The notes: generated from the letters alone by a model not told the origin. A stretch of DNA of 64,000 nucleotides from Ryuthela nishihirai (GCA_038380435.1 JAWZYU010000013.1:11359901-11423900); one strand, 5' to 3'; counted from the stretch's first letter, positions 10,543 to 23,099 are shown. A program made the numbers and translations.

Positions 10543-11740
10543 AAAGGGAATCAAAATTTAACCTAACAGATTTTGATGAGCAAATTTAGAATAGAAGGTC
10601 ATAACTTATGCCATTTACAATTCAAGAAACATAAATAAAGCATTGAATATGAATACAATGATAGTCTTACAAACTACTCTCACTTTGACATAATCTTCCA
10701 GAACAATCAAAGGTACCTACTCCCATTCCCCCTAACAATGTGTGTACAGCTACCTACTGTAAATACATGCCAATAGCTGTGGCAGTTAACTGCATAATAG
10801 CATTAATCATTTTAACTAGCATCACATTCTGATATGATTCAAAAGATGAGTATTCATGACTGTATAATATCAATGGCTAATATTACTCCTGCCTACTTAA
10901 TTTGCTAAAAGGTTAAATAGAAAAAATGGAAAATACATAAAATTCTGTCCTTTCACAGAATATAATTATAGCTGAATCGAGCAGTTACATTACATCTTCT
11001 TATTCCCCTAACAACAATCCAAAATGCAAAAGCTAATCTTCATTGCTTACAAAAGAAAAGCAGACATTGGTCCTCCACTCTAGCCTCCTAATATACAATC
11101 AATGTGAAGTGAATAAAATTTTGAATTACAATAAAGTAGACATGTGATCATCTGCTAAAAATCTACCTAAACACAATCATTCACAATCTAGCTGAAAAAA
11201 AAAATTTAAAATAAAAAAGTAAAAATGGCATTCTTCCCTTATTGAACTTTTAGTCCTGCTCCCAGAGGAGTTTCTAACAACAGATTCAGTCGACTAGGCT
11301 AAGCTGCTGGGGACAGCTCTATAGGGTACAAAAGCAGCAGGCTCAGGATATCATGGTCAAATTAGTCACATGCAAACAAATGCTGCCAATCATCATTAAA
11401 TCAGGATCTGGAGACTTCATTTCCATATTGATCTACATCTCTAGCTGTAGGTGCTTCTGAAGATCTCGTTTGTGGTGTCATGTACCAAATGCTGACTGCT
11501 ACACTGGGTGTTGTTGCTATGCAGCTGTCCTTATCTTGTTAATGTCTTCTTGCTGCTTGCTTGGCTTTGAAGAGTCTGGCTTTGCTCTTTACAGGTTTAT
11601 TACTACCCATCTCAACATGCTACGAAAATTGATCATTTCTTAGTTTGTTGTTAAATTCATCATCATTAAATAACAGATTTATTTCACAATTATCACTAAT
11701 TGTGAAATATTATATATTCATAAATAAATCTCTGTCTTAA

Positions 11741-11997
11741 CTGTTGGGAGATTTATGTCTCCTGTGTTGCAGCTAGAAATGCTAAACTGATTCGACGGCA
11801 ATAGTTTGTTTTAGGTGTTGTGCAGTTAAAGGCTTAAGTATATTTACTGATATGGGAGGATAATCCTTGGCTGGTACACTAGCCATAGTTGCTACTGAGG
11901 CCTACACTCGATTGCTTCGGTGCTCGGCAGCAACTATTACCCTCAAATAGTTTTAGCATCGCTAGCTGCAACACAGGAGACATAAATCTTTTAACAG
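11741..11997. mobile_element. Fold-back MITE, 257 bp
   Basis: The two ends are long inverted repeats sharing AGATTTATGTCTCCTGTG and continuing through GCAGCTAG to ATGCTAAA, about 40 bp per arm with few mismatches. The middle has no ORF. The outermost bases read CTGTT. I could not fix the target duplication. Confidence 0.7.
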
Positions 11998-12210
11998 ATT
12001 GTGAAATAAATCTATTATTTATTATCACTCACTGTGTTCACTCGTAAAGATTCATCATCATCATTATTATTCAAAACAACTTTTAGCTCAATTTTCTTAT
12101 TATTATCTAGGTGTGTTTTATCAACCAGCTTCATTGGTTCTGATTTTATTGATTTGATATCAAGATTTTCCTTGATGGCCACTTTCAGTGAATAATATTA
12201 TTTGCAAATT

Positions 12211-12471
12211 CTATTCCCTTGAGTGCTTTCGTATTGCATTCAAACCTATCAAACACTTGCATAAAAATTCATTTATTACAACTAGTTCCAATCTTATCTC
12301 CACATTATTTAAAGTGAGAGGCAATTCCACAGTTCCTTTTGGAAAACACTGCTTGGAATCACAAGCTAAGTTTAGATGTGCATGGCTCAATTTCAATTTA
12401 GAGCATTGGTGAATCTTATTCCACATTTTATGTAGACATGGAATATCCGCTCCTGTGTCAATGAAAGCCAC
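12211..12471 (-). pseudogene. Retropepsin-like aspartic protease remnant
   Basis: An 86-codon open stretch on the minus strand carries FIDTGAD near its start, the D-T-G active-site triad of LTR-element proteases, and CLIGLNAIRKHS near its end, which fits the C-terminal part of the fold (normally ILG-D). About 90 residues is the usual size of this domain. It follows a zinc-knuckle remnant, so the gag-protease order is normal. Broken frames around it show the element is dead. Confidence 0.75.
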
Positions 12472-12634
12472 AAATTCAGTTTTTTCGTGCTAAACTTCAC
12501 AAAAGGCAAATTTAAAACACTGTATGCCAACAATGACCCAACTTAATTTATGAGAGGGCTTTTCTTGAAGAACTTTTTAGCCTCTTGCTTCAAAAATCCT
12601 AATTCCAATTTCCCAACTTGCCACTTTTTTTGTA

Positions 12635-13673
12635 GCAGAATTGTTCAATGTGTCCTAGTCGTCCACAAAATTACATCTTAAAGTTTCTCAATTTTTCGTA
12701 GCAAAAGGTTTTGGCCTAGTTTCATTGTTTAAGCTTGTTGTGGAGCATAAGCTCTACCTCTTTCATTCTGTGTCATTGGTGCATTCAGCACAAATTGTCC
12801 GGACTCTATTACTTCCGGTTGTACGGGAGTCATTTTGTATGACTCTACCTTGTATCATTGCCTTGGCAGGGATTGCATCCATTGTTGATTTAACGCTGTT
12901 TTTTTAATCTGACTAAAATTGAAATCAAATTTACATTTCTCACTTCCAAAAATTCTCTTAATGACAATACTATCTGATATATAATGCAATTAATTACACC
13001 AATTTCAGTATCATCAGCATTGTACAGTTGGTATAGCTCTACTGTGTCCCACATGAATGTTTCAATATCATCTCCTTCTGGAGGATAGATTTCTAAAATT
13101 TCTGTCTTAAAGTCTTCCCAATATTCTATCCAATGACGATATCTGACATTATTCCATCATTGCTTAACACACCCGTTTAAGCAAGATATAGCACAAAAAA
13201 CTTTTTTGTTGCCTGGCACTTCATATATATGGAAATGCTCTTTCATGGACTTGACAAAAGTTCATGATGATGGATGTTTCGAACCATCAAAACTAAGGCC
13301 AGTGAACAGATGGCCTACAGGTAATAACTGGAATGGCAATTCATCATTGAAGAGGTCAACAATATTCTGTTCTGTCACTTGCTTCTGACGGAACATAAAA
13401 CAGAACTCTTCATTTAAAATTTAACTGTTTGTCAGCTATTGTAGCATTATCAGGTAATTTAGGGGCTGTTGTTGTTCTCCTTTCATCCCAAGGATCTTTA
13501 AGCAGGTCAATTAATACCCCTGATTCTTTTAGCACATCTTGCAATCTATCTTTTACTTTTACTATGTCAGGAGTCATAACGGCAGAGTCAGCCATATTAC
13601 TAGCAGACATGTTAACAATCTGCCAAAATTTCGAATTTATGAAATTTTGATACCTTTTTATCTTGAGCAGCAC
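12635..13673 (-). pseudogene. gag remnant with CCHC zinc knuckle
   Basis: The minus strand from 13673 is open for 87 codons. It continues in shorter open pieces with Trp/Tyr-rich capsid-like text (for example HWIEYWEDFKTEIL). It ends with C-GRLG-H-IEQF-C at 12667-12635, which is the CX4HX4C part of a CCHC zinc knuckle. The first Cys of that knuckle is spoiled by a frame change. The capsid identity rests on position and style rather than a named motif. Confidence 0.55.
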
Positions 13674-14010
13674 TCAAAGGTATTGCTATACAACAATAGA
13701 ATATTAAAGCTATACTAAGTTCACAATAAACTTTCTTATCATAAAGTTTATCTATTGTTTGTGTGTGTGTCCAGACACTTCTAATCTTTACATAAATACA
13801 ATAAGTATCTTATCTATCACTAATTACCATACTGTAACTTCAGTACCTTTGACTAATACTATCGTTAAGCTTCTCACTCAACAGTAAATTTCAACTTAGC
13901 CATTAATTTCAGCCACTAAATCTATGATTATTATAACTAATGAGATCCATATTTTTTTTGCTAAACTTGTACAATCACATTAAATAACATACACACATCT
14001 CTTATCGTCC

Positions 14011-14833
14011 TGTAATGTTCCAAAGTATGTTAGCTTTCCTTTGCTGGAAAGCTTAGAAATTGGGTGCCAGGCAATTAATCTTGCCAATAAATTAAACAAG
14101 GGTTCTTTTTTAATAGCACTTTGTGGCATTTCTTTCACTTTGTAGTAAACATTACGTCCAGAAAAAAAGTCCACTATTTTCTTTCGCCTGGCTGTTCTAG
14201 CAACGTCATTCATCAGAGGACATTTGATTGATTCTTGCTTGTGATCACTTGAATACCACGTGGCAAGAATATATTTAAAAAAAAACTATTCCAGCTATGG
14301 TCATACGATGGCTAGCAGAGCAGAAGTGATGCTCGACTACCGACTTCAGAAGATGCGCAATCTTCAAAAACTTGTTCTTGTGGAGCAGTGAGCGGTAAGG
14401 CACCCTAACTCCTTAATGACCAATGCCACCCTGCAATACGCTCTTGGCATGCAAATCTGTGGCATGTGTTATCATGTGGAGGAAATGACATTTGCATATG
14501 ATGAATGTGTTAGATATGGCATACATAGGTGTGTCCTTTCATGTGCATTTAGCAGCATGGAAGTCACACCTATGTGCACTACATCTAAATTGCATACATA
14601 GGTGCGATTTCAAGGCTGTCAATCAAAATGACAATTTCACTAAAGGTGATGCAATCCAAACTCCTTTAGTGCAATGGGTGGGAAGAGCGATGAATCAACT
14701 TAAAATAAACCCCAAAATGATAAATATAACATAAATAAATGGATCAACTTAAAATAAAGCTCAAAATGATAAATATAATGTAAATAAAGTAAAACTGGTT
14801 AAGGAAAAGTAAAAGTGAATGGGTGAACCATCA
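14011..14833 (-). mobile_element. LTR (5' LTR of minus-strand element), 823 bp
   Basis: On the minus strand it starts TGATGGTTCACCCATTCAC at 14833 and ends in ACATTACA at 14011, giving TG...CA ends. Both ends match the LTRs at 22034-22756 and 46361-47105. Internally it has a tandem doubling of a block around ATTTATCATTTTG. It sits upstream of the gag remnant in element orientation. Confidence 0.7.
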
Positions 14834-14869
14834 CTGAAGAAGTAAAATATCCTCAGTGAGTGTAGTGAG

Positions 14870-15095
14870 GGAGTAAAAACCTATGCGAAAATACCCTCCC
14901 ACAGAAGGACTGATTTCGTGCCAAACAAGTCCTTTTTGTTTCCATATCCAAGACCTCATTCATTTTCAGGAATTGATACAATATAAAAGTGTTTTTTACT
15001 AGAAAATGAAGAAATAATAAGAGAAAAAATAGCATATAACCTAATGTGATATTAAATAAAATATCCACAGCAACAAGTTGTAAGCTGGCCACCTA
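14870..15095 (-). repeat. Repeat block shared with 9.9-10.13 kb
   Basis: On the minus strand this matches the second half of the LTR at 9900-10528, around AATGAATGAGGTCTTGGATA and further to GTGGGAGGG. It lies directly upstream of another LTR start. It is probably the end of a second, partly deleted LTR of the same family. Confidence 0.6.
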
Positions 15096-16265
15096 ATGTA
15101 ACATAAATCTGAAAATTTAATAATTATTGATCGACCAAAAGATAAATAATTTACAGAAATAAAGTAAATCCACAGAAATGAAAACTATGGTTTAATTAAA
15201 AAAGGAGACGAAATACTAACTTTAAAAAGGGAATGTAACCAATTTAAATAATGTAAACAACATGCCATGCAGCCACTTAGCAGATAGCCCCACACTTGCA
15301 TGTGTGAGCGAGCAATTAAGATACCTGCACATTCCTCCTTATACTATGACACTTGCACTGAAACCAGCTTTGAGAAACTTGCTATGAAAACTTTTTTTAT
15401 AGTTTCGATCTGAAGAGCTGGAAAGATGCATAGAATGCTGGGATAAATGATAAAAATAATTCTAGTAACAGTAAAATAGATCTAACGCAGAAAAGAGTGT
15501 AAAACAGAAAAACAACAACAGAGGTATGTACTTTGCAATTCCTAAATTTTCCAATTTTTAAAAGAGAAGTTTTTTTTTTAATTTTCATGAGATTTTGGAA
15601 ACTTTAAGGAAAAATTTGTTGATAATATTTCAAAGCAATCTTTTGTTGCTTCAGCAAAGAGTAACATTAACAAACAAATCAGTAATACCGAATAGCGCAT
15701 CTAAGAAATGGCAAACAGATGAATTTAACAAATTATTTATATTGTAATTTAATAAAATATGCATCAAATAAAAAAGAAAATATTATTTTTCAAATTTATA
15801 TTATGTATTTTTAAAAGACATATGTCAGAAAAATTTCAAACAGCAATTTATATTTAAAAAAATTTAAAGTTTTTTGATGAACTAAGAATGAATAGATGTC
15901 TTGGGCTTCTTATTTTGGATTCTGTCAACATTTATGTTCATCGGGGACCCTGGAACATTTAACAACTAGTAATCAATACATGGACATCATTAGTTCCTTG
16001 TTATAAGGTAAAGAAATATTTAATTGATAATTTGTTAATGGGAGCTGTGAAATGACCATCCTTCATTGGGCTCTGGTTGTTTTCATGGGGACAAGGAGGC
16101 CAATATTGGATTCTACCTGCAATGATTCGACAGTGAGGAGGGGCTGGACAGGTGCATGACCCAAGTCCATGCTGCCATAATATGTTCACAATCGAAGTTA
16201 AATGTTATTAATTAACAACCATTTAATCTATATATTGCAAAAATTAGATATAACAAAAATAACTG
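15096..16265. other. AT-rich intron sequence, nothing recognised
   Basis: No ORF with a known domain, no RNA gene and no clear repeat boundary. A short GC-richer patch lies at about 16040-16190. Confidence 0.45.
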
Positions 16266-16760
16266 TCATGCAGCCTTCCTGTGCTTTCACAAAAAAAAAA
16301 AGTGTTTAGATTTTGGTAGTGGCAGACTTCATCATGCCTCTCATGGGAAGCAATGGGTTGCAGCAGTGATGATCAAAGTCATGTCATGCATAATTCATCA
16401 TAAATAAAAAAAAATAAATACCCCCTCAAGCAGCTGCTTGCCACAGAGGTCTGACAGGAGCCTGTCAGTTTATATGCCATAGTAGAAGGTCTGTGAGTAT
16501 GGCAGGCCCTCAGCAGAAAAACGACACAAACAGCCATGCCTTACCCGGGGCTCGAACCCAGGTCCCTTAGATCAGTAGCCAAGTGCGCTAACCACTCGGC
16601 CATATTAAAATAAAATTAATCTCTAATAATTAATAACAAATAATCGATAGATAAAAAATCTTAGTTGGTTAATAATTGATTAATCGATATATCTGATGAA
16701 TTTTGTGTGAATTTATGCTCAAATACAGTAAAAATAGCCATATTTATTGTCACAGGTCCT
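16266..16760 (+). repeat. Repeat D copy, interrupted by SINE-B
   Basis: This matches the units of the tandem array at 51.47-52.24 kb: GATTTTGGTAGTGG, then GGGTTGCAGCA, then, after a SINE-B insert at 16420-16606, the AT-rich part with GGTTAATAATTGATTAAT and GAATTTTGTGTGAATTTAT. The identity of repeat D is unknown. Confidence 0.65.
16420..16606 (-). mobile_element. SINE-B, copy 2
   Basis: Nearly identical to the copy at 6692-6908, with the tRNA-like head at the right and the tail GCTGCTTGAGGGGGTA at the left (minus orientation). It is inserted into repeat D. The flanks are A-rich, so the target duplication is ambiguous. Confidence 0.85.
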
Positions 16761-17155
16761 GCCTTGAGTGAAAAACAAGCTAAAGTGGGTGCAGGTGGTC
16801 CTCCACCAACTTCAGCTTAGATTTTTACTTTAGACTTTAGCTTGCTTTTCACTGAAGCAAGCTAAAGTCGTCCAAGCTATTACACTAGTACCAAATTTTT
16901 TCATGGACACAGCTTTTTTAGGATCACAACAGCTATTGCCATATGAATTTGTATGGTTTTTTTGCAATAACTCTCAAATGGTTGCCTTGACCATCTTGAT
17001 ATTTTGTATAAAAGTATGCATTATGTTTCAAGATGAAAGAGATCTGTTGATTAGAACCAAAATGACAGCAGTAACGGTCTGAATAGAATACAAAATTCAT
17101 AATATAATTTGTTTAACTCTAAATGATAAACAGGTATAAAAAAGAAATATATAAA

Positions 17156-17232
17156 ATACCCCGCCCCCTCAAGCAATTGCTTGCTACAGAGATCTGACAG
17201 GAGCCTGCCAGTTTAATATGCCATAGTAGATA
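17156..17232 (-). mobile_element. SINE-B, 5'-truncated copy
   Basis: Only the last 75 bp or so are present on the minus strand, from the ATTAAACTGGCAGG block to GCTTGAGGGGG. This is the usual 5' truncation of retroposons. Confidence 0.75.
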
Positions 17233-18121
17233 TTTGAAAATGGTTTCTCTATTGTATAGTCACTCCTTTCTGCTAATTTCACTCACTATGCAATATAAGG
17301 CTCTTATGTAATATGCAATTTAACAATGGGTTGAAATTTTCATGTTCGAATTGCACATAAGTTTTAAGTTCCATATGTATTGCCCCTACTGCACCATCAA
17401 TTTTACTGGTTATTTTAAGTCGCCATCTCTCTTAGAATTTTCATACAACTGCCAGGAGCAAGAACAGTTTATTATTTCTTTTATCTGTAACCCTTTAGCA
17501 TTTAAAAATAACTGTAAATTGATGATGCAATTAGAGTTAAAAGAATTATATTATTAATTTTCTATTCCAATCAGATGATTACTGCTGCTATTTTTGTTCT
17601 ATTGAATGGATCTATATCAATCTCAAATATAACAGTTACTTTTATATGAAGAATCAATGTATCAAATATCAGTATGTTCACAGCAACAATTAAAGAGTTA
17701 TTACAAAATAATGGTGATGGCAACAATGGAACAATTGCATCGCCCAAACTAAGATGTAAAGGACAAAATAAAGATATAAAAGTCACATAAATCCAAAACT
17801 AAAGTTTAAATTAAACAAAAAAACAAAACAATAACAAACACAGGCAGGCAACAATAGGTGTACAGGCCCATAAAAAAATCAACAAGTCAAAAGATCAAAT
17901 AGGTAAAAACATTAAATATGTGTAAAATAACTAGTAAAACATAAAAAAGTCAAAAACAGGTACTAAAAAGGAGTCCAAGAAAGATGAAAAAGATGTCCAA
18001 GTGTAGAAGCTTGTATGCAAAATTGCGAAAACTAAAATACTGACAGTGTTCAAGATTAAAAGTGATACCATTCTATTAAAATATGTTCATGGTTAAAATG
18101 GTTCCACAAAACTGGCACTTA
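17233..18121. other. AT-rich intron sequence, nothing recognised
   Basis: I see no gene. The last 300 bp are A-rich on the plus strand and resemble LINE 3' trailer sequence in style only. Confidence 0.4.
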
Positions 18122-18249
18122 CAGAGGTTTATCAAAAAAATGGAAACACTGACAACAAATGGAGTACATGCAATGCATATCCCAGGGACGATATCTCCCA
18201 CGATGTGAGGTATATAATGGGGAGAAGTAAATGTCAGTTATCATGCAGC

Positions 18250-19215
18250 AGTGCCACAGGAGCAGGTGAAACAGCTATTGTGGTGTAATTGTCAACAATG
18301 TCAGTTCTCAGTGACCTCCAAAAGGCATGATTACTGGTGCACATATTGTAGGAGCTTCAGTAACCAGAATGGTGGAAATAGTAGGTGTAACAAGAGGAAT
18401 TGTATCAAGATTATGATTACTTATCAAAAAGGAGAGGGCATTGCCTCCAAACATGCAAATAGTGGATGTCACATGAAGTTGTCAGTTAGGGAGAGATAGG
18501 TCAACTTTGGCATGGATTGTACAACAGAAGCACAAGGCCATGGCACCAGAAATAGCAGCAGAGTTGAGCACCAGTCGGAATGATCCCATTTCCATCATAA
18601 AAGTTCATCAGGAACTTATGACATTACAGGTATTTATGACTTACAGGTATTTATGGCTGTGCTGCAATCCAGAAACCTCTGATTTACCAACATCAATGCA
18701 AACAAAACTGTAAGGTGGTGCAAAGCACATAAAAACTGGAATGCTAAAGACTGGAAATGTGTCATCTGGTCTGATGAATCGTGTTACACATTGTTTCCCA
18801 CAACTAGTAGAGTGTACATCTGGCGAAAACCTGCAAAAGTGTATTACCCAGACTGTTTGGTTTCGACTGTGAAGCATGGAGGTGGATCCTTGATGCTATG
18901 GGTTGCCATATCATGGCATTCCATAGGCATTAGTTATTTGGCAGGGTTGTGTCACATCCACAATGTACGAAACTATTCTTGAGGACCACCTGCACCCAAT
19001 ATTGCAGGCACTGTTCCCTAATGACCATCCCTGGTTTTAAGTGGATAATGCACCCAGGCATTGTGCAAAGCGTATCAAGTTGTGATTTGCAGAGCTTGAG
19101 GATGAGATACAGCAGCTACCCTGGCCACCTTAATCTCCAAAGTTCAATGTTACTGAACATTTGTGGGAATAAGGAGTGCACGGTCAGATCACACTTTCCA
19201 CCTGCAACATAATTG
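18250..19215 (+). pseudogene. Tc1/mariner-superfamily transposase pseudogene
   Basis: The N-terminal helix-turn-helix region is visible in pieces (GVTRGIV, later STLAWIVQQK). The catalytic domain follows: WSDES (first Asp, codon 18773-18775), then HGGGSLMLW, then VDNAPRHCAKRI (second Asp, 19044-19046), then NVTEHLW (Glu, 19155-19157). The enzyme normally cuts and pastes the element by DDE chemistry. Two in-frame stops lie between the second Asp and the Glu, and at least one frameshift separates the first two Asp, so it is dead. In the present reading 36 residues separate the second Asp and the Glu. Confidence 0.85.
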
Positions 19216-19689
19216 GCAAAGTTGGTCATATTTTACAGGAAGAATACTCCCACATTCCATTACTGTATGTATATGACATGTATAAAATGACTGCTGTCTA
19301 TTCCACATCAAATTGTGTCTGTTCTGAATGCCTGAGGTGGGCCTACAGCTTATTAATAAAATGTTTTGCACAAACAGTATGTTAGTTGGTTGGTTGTTTA
19401 GGGTTTTATGGCACATTAGCATCTAAGGCTATAAAGTGCCAAACAAATGTCCAAATAAAAAATAAAAGTCATAATACCCTCAACATATTTTTGAAAATAA
19501 ACTACAAAGACATACCAAAAATGTAAAACAATAAAATGAAATGTAGACAACAATAAACAAATGTATAAATATAAACATAAAAGTCACCCAGGTGTAAATG
19601 ATCTGGGTTAAACAAATAGAGTAATCAACAGGGGAGTAAAATTATAGGTGAGTAAAATATCCAGTAAATTGCAAAAAGTTATATACATA

Positions 19690-22600
19690 GGCAAAACAGC
19701 AATGATCAGATAAGAGATGTCTGAGTTGGTCCAAGGTGAGACTGATAGCGTGCAACTCTGCAGTAAAGATGGAACATTGCAGAGGGATCTAGTCTGCAAT
19801 GATTACAACACAGCAGACCATGGCCAATCCCACTGATGTGCCGAACTTCGAGCCATCTGTGAAGACAGGCAAGAAGTCCAGGTATTAAGCACAATACCTG
19901 GCAAAGAGTTGCAGGTACACACAGTATAGTGTAAATGCCTTCCCCGTCCTGCACTGGGAAAAATCACAGGAAGGGGAAATAGTGAGTCACAGTGGGAGTG
20001 ACTCGACTGTCGACGCTATCAAAACTGGTGTTGATGTCTCTGAGGTAACCTTGGACTCACAAAACCAAAGAACGAATGGTAGTCAGCCGATTAGTGTAAA
20101 GCATTTCCCACTTTGGACTGAAAACACAGTCCCAAGTGGGATGGCTAGGCAGGGATCCCAATTTAGATGAGTATTGCAGGGACAACTACTGACAGCAAAG
20201 AGATAAAGATGGTTCTTGGGTCTCAACGTAAAGACTCTGGACTGGTGAGGTGCAGAAGGCTCCTGTGCAAATACAGAGAGCCTGATGATGAAGGGGATCC
20301 AGCACCTTCACCACCAAATCCCGGGTGGAGTCGTACACCTGGGATCTGTAGTACAGTTTCAAATGGACAAGCACATGGTACAAGCGGAGCAGAGAACTTT
20401 GGTCAGCTCCCCAGGAGAGATAGGAGAGGACCTTGATGATGCTCAATGCCCGTGTGCATTTGGACCTGAGATGATGTATGTGTAGTAAAAAGATCAATTT
20501 CTGATCGAAGATGAGACAGAAATTTGGTCTCTGCCACAACTGGAATGATGTTATCCCCGAGCTGTACCTTGGCATCCAGATGAAGATTATTCTTGTGGCA
20601 AAAGTGCACACAAGTGTTCTTCTATTGGGAGAACTGAAACCTGTTGGCCATCGCCCAAACTGTAAGATTGTTCAGGGCAATTTGCAGCTGCCTTTGAATG
20701 ACCCTCATGCTGGATGAAGAGCAAAAGATGCTAAAATGGTCAACATAGAGGGCACTGCCTACAGATGGAGGAAGTTGCCCAGTAATAGAATTAATCTTCA
20801 CAGTGAAAAGCGTAACACTCAGAAACCAGCCTTGTGGCACCCTCTGTTCTTGAGGGTATGGCCACGACAGAGTGTTGCCGACACGGACACGAAAAGAATG
20901 TGCCGATATAAAGTTGGAGATGAAGATTGGTATGTGACCTCTCAAGCTGAAGCTATGGAGGTAACGAAGAATGTCAAATCTCCAAGCCATGTTGTATGCT
21001 TTTTCGATGTCGAAGAAAATTGACACCAGGTGCTCTCTACGTAAAAAAGAATTTCTGATAGCCGATTTGAGGGGTATCAGATGGTTAAGAGTTAACTGTT
21101 GTCTGCAAAAGCCACACTGGGTGTTGGAAACAAGGTTGTCGTGTTCTAAATACCAGATGAGTCTATCATTTACCATTCTTTCCAACACCTTGAACACACA
21201 CTTGTCAATGCAATGGGATGATAATTAGAAGGAATCTTGGAATCCTTTCCTGGCTTCGGAAAGGCAAAGAAAATGGCCTCCTGTCAGGAGTCTGGAAATG
21301 CTCCTCGAGAAAAATGTGATTGAAAGATGGAGCAGCCAATCCTTACTCAACGGTGAGAGATGCAGCATGGCATAATGGACACTGTCTGGCCCGAGAGCAG
21401 ATGCACGAGAGATGTGCAGAACAAGACAGAGCTCGTCTGCTGTGAATGGCCTGTTGTAAGGCTCCAGGCCATTTAAGTCAAAGGACAGCAGAGGAGCGTT
21501 CTGCCTTGCTCTTTTGGGCCAGAAACAATGGGGAGTAAGATGAAAAACAGATGGAAAAGAATGACTCCCCAGAGTGTTAGCAATTGCTTTGGGATAAGCA
21601 ATTGCCTGTCCATTGTGCTCCAGGATTGATAACGAGTGGGATGTGTAGTTCCCACCCACCTTCCAGACTTTATCCCACACAACTTTAAAATGGTTCGAGC
21701 AGGTAATAAAAGATGTATATTGATGCAAGATTCCTTCTGGCTCTGGCGCCAGACAAAATGAGCTTTCACCCTGGTGCGTTTGAACACTTTAAGTTGGGGG
21801 ATATCAGATATCTCTGAAACACCTAAGCCACTTTTTGAGCCTTACGAGCTGTGGTGCAATTTGGATTCCACCACGGTTTCGGAAAAAAAGGAAATTGTGT
21901 CAAAGTTTGAGGAATTGTGGATGCAGTGGCATCTATGATACAGTCCGTGATCTCTGCTATTCCCATATTGATGGGTTTCTGGCTGAAAGAGTGGCCTTCC
22001 AGGTCAGAGAGGAGCTCAAAGCCATTCTAGTTGTGTAGTCTACCCATTCACTTTTACTTTATTTACATTATATTTATCATTTTGGGGATTTTATTTCATT
22101 TTTTGAACTGTCTGAATTCTCGTTTCGAGCTGTAGGAATTGTGCATGCGCAACTCCGACCTTTTGATTCACAACCACTAAAGGGCGTGTAGCACACGGCC
22201 CCTCTTGCATCATAGTTTGCGCGATCATCAGTTTAAGCAAATGTCTTTCCCGGCATGCAAAAGACATGTGCCAGCTTTGTACGCCACTTGTTATAGTAGT
22301 GACATTAGGTCACAGAGTCAGATTGAGATAAGTCACAGAGTAGGAAGAGTGTGTTGTGAGTAGAGTGGTGATGTTGAGCCACGGAGAGTACTGTTAGTGG
22401 AAGTTGAGATGATGTTACTTTAGATAGATGAGAGTTGCTAATGTATTCTACCATTTAGTTTGGTGAATTGAATTTTTTGGAAATAAATTTTGTTTGTTAT
22501 AGAAACTTTTGAATTTTTGCTATTTTTCTCTGGAGTAACATTAATTGATTTTTTGATTGTATTTAAACTTTAAACGAAAATCATTTTTGAATTCTTACTC

Positions 22601-23030
22601 GATAAGTAACGCTTGACAAATACATTAATGAACCTTATTTCAACTTGATTTGGCAAGTTATTATTGCCTGGTACCTGATACAGCTATCCAGAATTTGAAT
22701 AAATTTGGATCATACAAAAGGTCCAACTTAAAGTTAATAATCTTTGGAGCATTACACAGTCAGCTCAATCAAGCCTCCACCGTGAGACGTGTAAAGGTCT
22801 GCAGGGCCTCCCACGGGAGATGGTGCACACCACAGGGAGGTGATCGCTTGCATAAGGGTTGTCCTCGATCTCCCATGTAAAGAGTAGAAGGGTCGAGGAA
22901 GAGCAGATGTTAAGGTCAGTGGTAGTGAATGTGTGGGTTGGGGAGTGAAAGTACGCACTGACACCAGTGTTCAACAGGGAGAGAGAAGAATCCAGGAGCC
23001 ACTGCTCCAGGACCCCAGAAGGTCCCACTC
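19690..23030 (-). pseudogene. I-type LINE ORF2 (EN, RT, RNase H), broken
   Basis: In coding order on the minus strand: an endonuclease end with ASDHLPVV (about 22830-22860), then, past the solo LTR, RT text at 21728-20622. That text includes ERMVNDRLIWYLEH, SIFFDIEKAYNMAW (motif A) and RVPQGWFLSVTLF (motif B). Motif C is changed to YVDH where YVDD is expected. RNase H follows, with TDGSK and FTAELHAI near 19870-19750. ORF2 would normally nick target DNA and copy the element RNA into it. Several stops and frameshifts and the lost YVDD aspartate make it inactive. The RNase H domain separates this family from the RTE copies. Confidence 0.82.
22034..22756 (+). mobile_element. Solo LTR inside the LINE, 723 bp
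   Basis: It starts TGTAGTCTACCCATTCAC and ends GGAGCATTACA. It matches the LTRs at 14011-14833 and 46361-47105 over its whole length, and contains GGAAATAAATTTTG as a likely polyadenylation signal region. The homologous LINE copy at 56.76-56.82 kb is uninterrupted at this point, which proves insertion. No internal region is present. The target duplication is not clear. Confidence 0.75.
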
Positions 23031-23099
23031 AGTGATCACACTCCGTGAGGAATTCAAAGTTTTGTGGGGAGTGACAACAACAGCCACTCCAACAATCTC

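Larger units (their letters stand above)
10543..14010 (-). mobile_element. LTR retrotransposon internal region, gag-protease remnant
   Basis: This lies between the LTR at 14011-14833 and the polypurine tract at 10529-10542, all on the minus strand. In element order it has a gag-like open stretch (about 13673-12700), a zinc-knuckle remnant (12635-12667) and a retropepsin-like stretch (12471-12211). Then come about 1.7 kb with no recognisable reverse transcriptase, RNase H or integrase. A fold-back MITE (11741-11997) lies in that last part. The element looks internally deleted or non-autonomous. Confidence 0.65.

Noticed and set aside
9926..15092. Two short minus-strand frames sharing MNEVLD (9926-10117 and 14853-15092)
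   Set aside because: They come from a repeat block shared by two LTR-related segments; similarity is explained by DNA homology and there is no known domain.
16685..16715. CTGATGAATTTTGTG as a possible hammerhead core
   Set aside because: No stem II and no GAAA follow at the required distance.
16773..16860. Inverted repeat around AAGCTAAAGT
   Set aside because: Short imperfect hairpin next to repeat D; no further sign of an element.
20167..21228. Several plus-strand open frames of 60-95 codons
   Set aside because: They are antisense shadows of the I-type LINE reverse transcriptase.
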